From positions 1-52,949 of the forward strand of contig CAMJHQ010000023.1 of assembly GCA_946405625.1 (NCBI GenBank): a stretch of DNA of 52,949 bases, written 5' to 3'. The notes beneath the pieces were generated by a model. The model was not told where the DNA came from, did not search any database, and saw only the letters and a program-made list of their open reading frames with translations. Shown here in pieces: positions 50,811 to 52,949 of the stretch (positions are counted from its first letter, which is position 1; every line of letters begins with the position of its first letter). Both the position numbers and the translations under genes were made by a program. The stretch is from an uncultured Lachnospiraceae bacterium (GTDB taxonomy: Bacteria; Bacillota; Clostridia; Lachnospirales; Lachnospiraceae).

Positions 50811-52949
50811 TCAGTCAAGCCTGAAAAGATGATAATTTTCAGAATCATATTTTTCATATATCGCATAATCTACATCCTCACCGGCATTCGTGGAAACTCC
50901 CGAAACAAGACCATTATATCCGCTAGGACAAAGTATCATAACTTCAGGTCTTGAATACCAGTGATCCTCCTGACTATGATTCCACTCTACCCAGTAATAT
51001 ACAGGTTTCTGTTCACCGTTAACTATTACATCAAATGTAGAGTAATCTTCTCCGTAAGAGTCTGTGCCCGAGTCATATGTAGAATCAACAATTTCAGGAT
51101 GGAAATAATCATCAACCCACAAGCTATAATGGAATCCGTTATCATCAAATACCTGATCTTCGAATTTAATATCAAAATGAAGATATTTCTTAACATAGCC
51201 GGTAAGGTCCATATCATTTTCTGTGCCAAACTGAATAACATCATCAGTAAGTTCTTCCGTCGTATACTCTACAAGTGCAACACTTGCTGTTCCATAAAGT
51301 GTATTATCATCATATGCAGCAGTCGAGAAGTCATAATACTCATTAAGCTTCATATCTGTCTTAATTCCATACTTCTCAAATCCCGGCTGTTCATCACCTC
51401 CCGATAATCCACCTGTCACTTCGGTTGTAGATTCAGTTGTAGATTCAGTTGTAGCTTCGGTCGTAGGATCTTCAGGATCTCCGCCGTAAATATCTTCTTC
51501 ATTAAAATCAGCTACATACCATTTGTCGCCTTGCTTTACAAGAGTCACAATATAAACAATAGGCTCATCAAAAGGTTCGCCGTCCAGATCCATATGCATA
51601 TCCATGGAACACTTTATTGTTGCCGCATCATCAGCTGCAACATCAGCACCAAACTGCTCTTTCAGGCTCTGCTTAACTGTATCGATATCTGCTTTTTCAA
51701 CATCACCTACACTGATATTACGGAATTCAACTCCGTAATCTTTAAACTGGTCTAATGCAGCCTGAAGTTCTTCCATTGAGCCATCATCAGTAGCTGCAAC
51801 TTCAGGTGCCAGACACTCTTTCATTTTGCCCGCATCCAAGCCAGCATAACTATCCATGAAGTTCTTTGCAACTTCCTTAATTGCCTCTTCGGAATCAGAA
51901 TCAGAACCACCGATTTCAGGATCTTCTCCGCCTATTCCTATCGGATCTTCTCCACCATCATCCTGTCCTATTTCTTCCATATTGGCAACGTACCACTTAC
52001 TGCCCTGTTTAACTACGATAAGATCTAATTCAGTTACTTCATCCATGGTTTCACCCATGAAATCCATATGCATATTGAATGAGCATCTTATCTTTGCTGC
52101 ATCCTTGACAACTATATCCAGTCCCGTCTGTGTCTTTAAATCCTGTTTAGCCTTTTCTGCATCAAGCATTTCAGGCTCTCCGATCTTTATATCAGTAAAT
52201 TTAACACCGAAGCCCTTGAGCATATCAAAGGAACTCTGAACTTCTTCAACCGATCCGCCCATCCCGAGTTCATCAATATTATTCTTAACTTCCGGTGCCA
52301 ATGTATCGATCATCTTCTGAGCATCCATCTCAGTATATGCATTAATAAACGCTTCTGCTGCTTTCTCAGGTTTTCCGCCCTTGAGTCCGAATACATCAAA
52401 TACAAAGATAAGCAGAACGGCTGCTATAAGAACTGCCGCACCGGATATAAGTCCTATTACAAGCCCCTTGTTTACAGGCTTCTTAAATTCAGCCGAACCT
52501 GATGATCCACCCGGTGCCGGAGGCTGAGGTGAACTATACTGCTGCGGTCTGTTCTGCGGTGCACTCGGCTGTGGCTGACTTCCGTACTGGGATGCTCCCT
52601 GCGATGCACTTGGCTGCTGGCTGTACTGCTGCGGTCTGTTCTGTGATGAACCTGACTGTTGCTGGCTGTACTGCGGTGCACTCTGCTGCGGCTGGCTTCC
52701 GTACTGTGATGCCCCCTGCGGTGTGCTTGGCTGCGGCTGACTGTACTGCTGCGGTCTGTTCTGTGATGAACCTGACTGCTGCTGGCTGTACTGCGGTGTG
52801 CTCTGCTGTGGCTGGCTTCCGTACTGGGATGCTCCCTGTGGTGCACTTGGCTGCGGCTGACTGTACTGCTGCGGCGTACTCTGCATTGCACTCGGCTGTG
52901 GCTGACTGTACTGCTGCGGCGTACTCTGCGGTGCACCCTGCTGTGGCTG
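50811..52949 (-). CDS. Large membrane protein with Q/P-rich N-terminus and duplicated NTF2-like domain (5' end missing)
   Basis: At least 712 residues; the frame stays open to the window edge, so the true start lies beyond 52949. From the N-terminal side: a Gln/Pro/Ser/Gly-rich low-complexity stretch built from near-identical repeats of about 39 residues (SQPQPS.PQGASQYGSQ type), one transmembrane helix ('GLVIGLISGAAVLIAAVLLI'), and then two copies of a roughly 125-residue DUF4878/NTF2-like domain, each starting 'A..F...Y..MD/LDA.KM' and ending 'VKQG.KWYVA'. A Thr/Glu linker ('TEATTESTTESTTEV') and a C-terminal domain follow, without a known family. The Q-rich part should be cytoplasmic and the rest outside. 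Function unknown. A zinc ribbon often starts such proteins, but it is out of sight here. Confidence 0.8.
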   Translation of the reverse strand, partial: QPQQGAPQSTPQQYSQPQPSAMQSTPQQYSQPQPSAPQGASQYGSQPQQSTPQYSQQQSGSSQNRPQQYSQPQPSTPQGASQYGSQPQQSAPQYSQQQSGSSQNRPQQYSQQPSASQGASQYGSQPQPSAPQNRPQQYSSPQPPAPGGSSGSAEFKKPVNKGLVIGLISGAAVLIAAVLLIFVFDVFGLKGGKPEKAAEAFINAYTEMDAQKMIDTLAPEVKNNIDELGMGGSVEEVQSSFDMLKGFGVKFTDIKIGEPEMLDAEKAKQDLKTQTGLDIVVKDAAKIRCSFNMHMDFMGETMDEVTELDLIVVKQGSKWYVANMEEIGQDDGGEDPIGIGGEDPEIGGSDSDSEEAIKEVAKNFMDSYAGLDAGKMKECLAPEVAATDDGSMEELQAALDQFKDYGVEFRNISVGDVEKADIDTVKQSLKEQFGADVAADDAATIKCSMDMHMDLDGEPFDEPIVYIVTLVKQGDKWYVADFNEEDIYGGDPEDPTTEATTESTTESTTEVTGGLSGGDEQPGFEKYGIKTDMKLNEYYDFSTAAYDDNTLYGTASVALVEYTTEELTDDVIQFGTENDMDLTGYVKKYLHFDIKFEDQVFDDNGFHYSLWVDDYFHPEIVDSTYDSGTDSYGEDYSTFDVIVNGEQKPVYYWVEWNHSQEDHWYSRPEVMILCPSGYNGLVSGVSTNAGEDVDYAIYEKYDSENYHLFRLD
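52500..52949 (-). repeat. Coding tandem repeats of the Q/P-rich region
   Basis: About 117-bp units, strongly alike at DNA level, encode the Gln/Pro/Ser/Tyr repeats of the partial gene. They continue beyond the window and are prone to length variation. Confidence 0.75.

Noticed and set aside
52472-52936. Arg/His/Ser-rich minus-strand ORF of 154 residues
   Set aside because: Alternate frame of the Q/P-rich coding repeats; periodicity comes from the repeat, not from a second protein.

Overview
The window looks like chromosome of a low-GC Gram-positive anaerobe, most likely a gut or rumen Lachnospiraceae (Butyrivibrio/Roseburia-like). This rests on gene order (ruvA-ruvB-zapA-U32, gls24-fakA-recG-rsmD-coaD, secG-rnr-smpB-ssrA), on the Thr/Glu-rich and 'TPSDA' linkers of its surface proteins, and on a membrane-anchored GH5 cellulase. 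It is inferred from protein character, not from a database match.

Region 1 (1-17.5 kb) is a polymorphic-toxin locus. A 4743-residue Rhs/YD protein (minus strand) has a signal-like N-terminus, three long beta-helix-like repeats, a run of Fn3/Ig-like domains, a PKD domain, a carboxypeptidase-regulatory-like domain, a YD-repeat shell, an Rhs core, a Hint self-processing domain and an AHH nuclease tip. A small membrane protein carrying two YD repeats is encoded immediately upstream and coupled to it by an ATGA overlap. Downstream lie an Imm11-like immunity gene, a displaced LHH-nuclease tip with its putative immunity gene, and, on the opposite strand at the left edge, another displaced tip with an Imm26-like immunity gene.

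Region 2 (17.6-30.1 kb) is housekeeping: rny, recA-recX, divergent tmcAL, then an acidic-tailed coiled-coil protein, coaD, rsmD, a GH5 cellulase, recG, fakA-like and an Asp23/Gls24 gene. Region 3 (30.3-40.1 kb) holds rpmB, a nested inverted-repeat intergenic region, a class B sortase, a NUDIX hydrolase, a SEDS (FtsW/RodA)-PBP pair, a U32 peptidase, zapA, ruvB, ruvA and a DivIVA-domain protein.

Region 4 (40.2-46.4 kb) has a YprB-like exonuclease on the plus strand and a TetR-controlled export operon (TetR, MFS transporter, FtsX-type permease, ABC ATPase) with three copies of a 17-bp operator-like palindrome. Region 5 (46.4-52.9 kb) is ssrA (tmRNA), a small membrane protein, smpB, rnr and secG, then the 3' part of a large Q/P-rich membrane protein. 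Below the tmRNA 3' end are two 98%-identical 111-bp structured repeats, each ending in a copy of the tmRNA 3' terminus and followed by its own hairpin terminator. This is the least explained non-coding feature of the window. I saw no CRISPR array, rRNA, canonical tRNA, transposase or phage gene.
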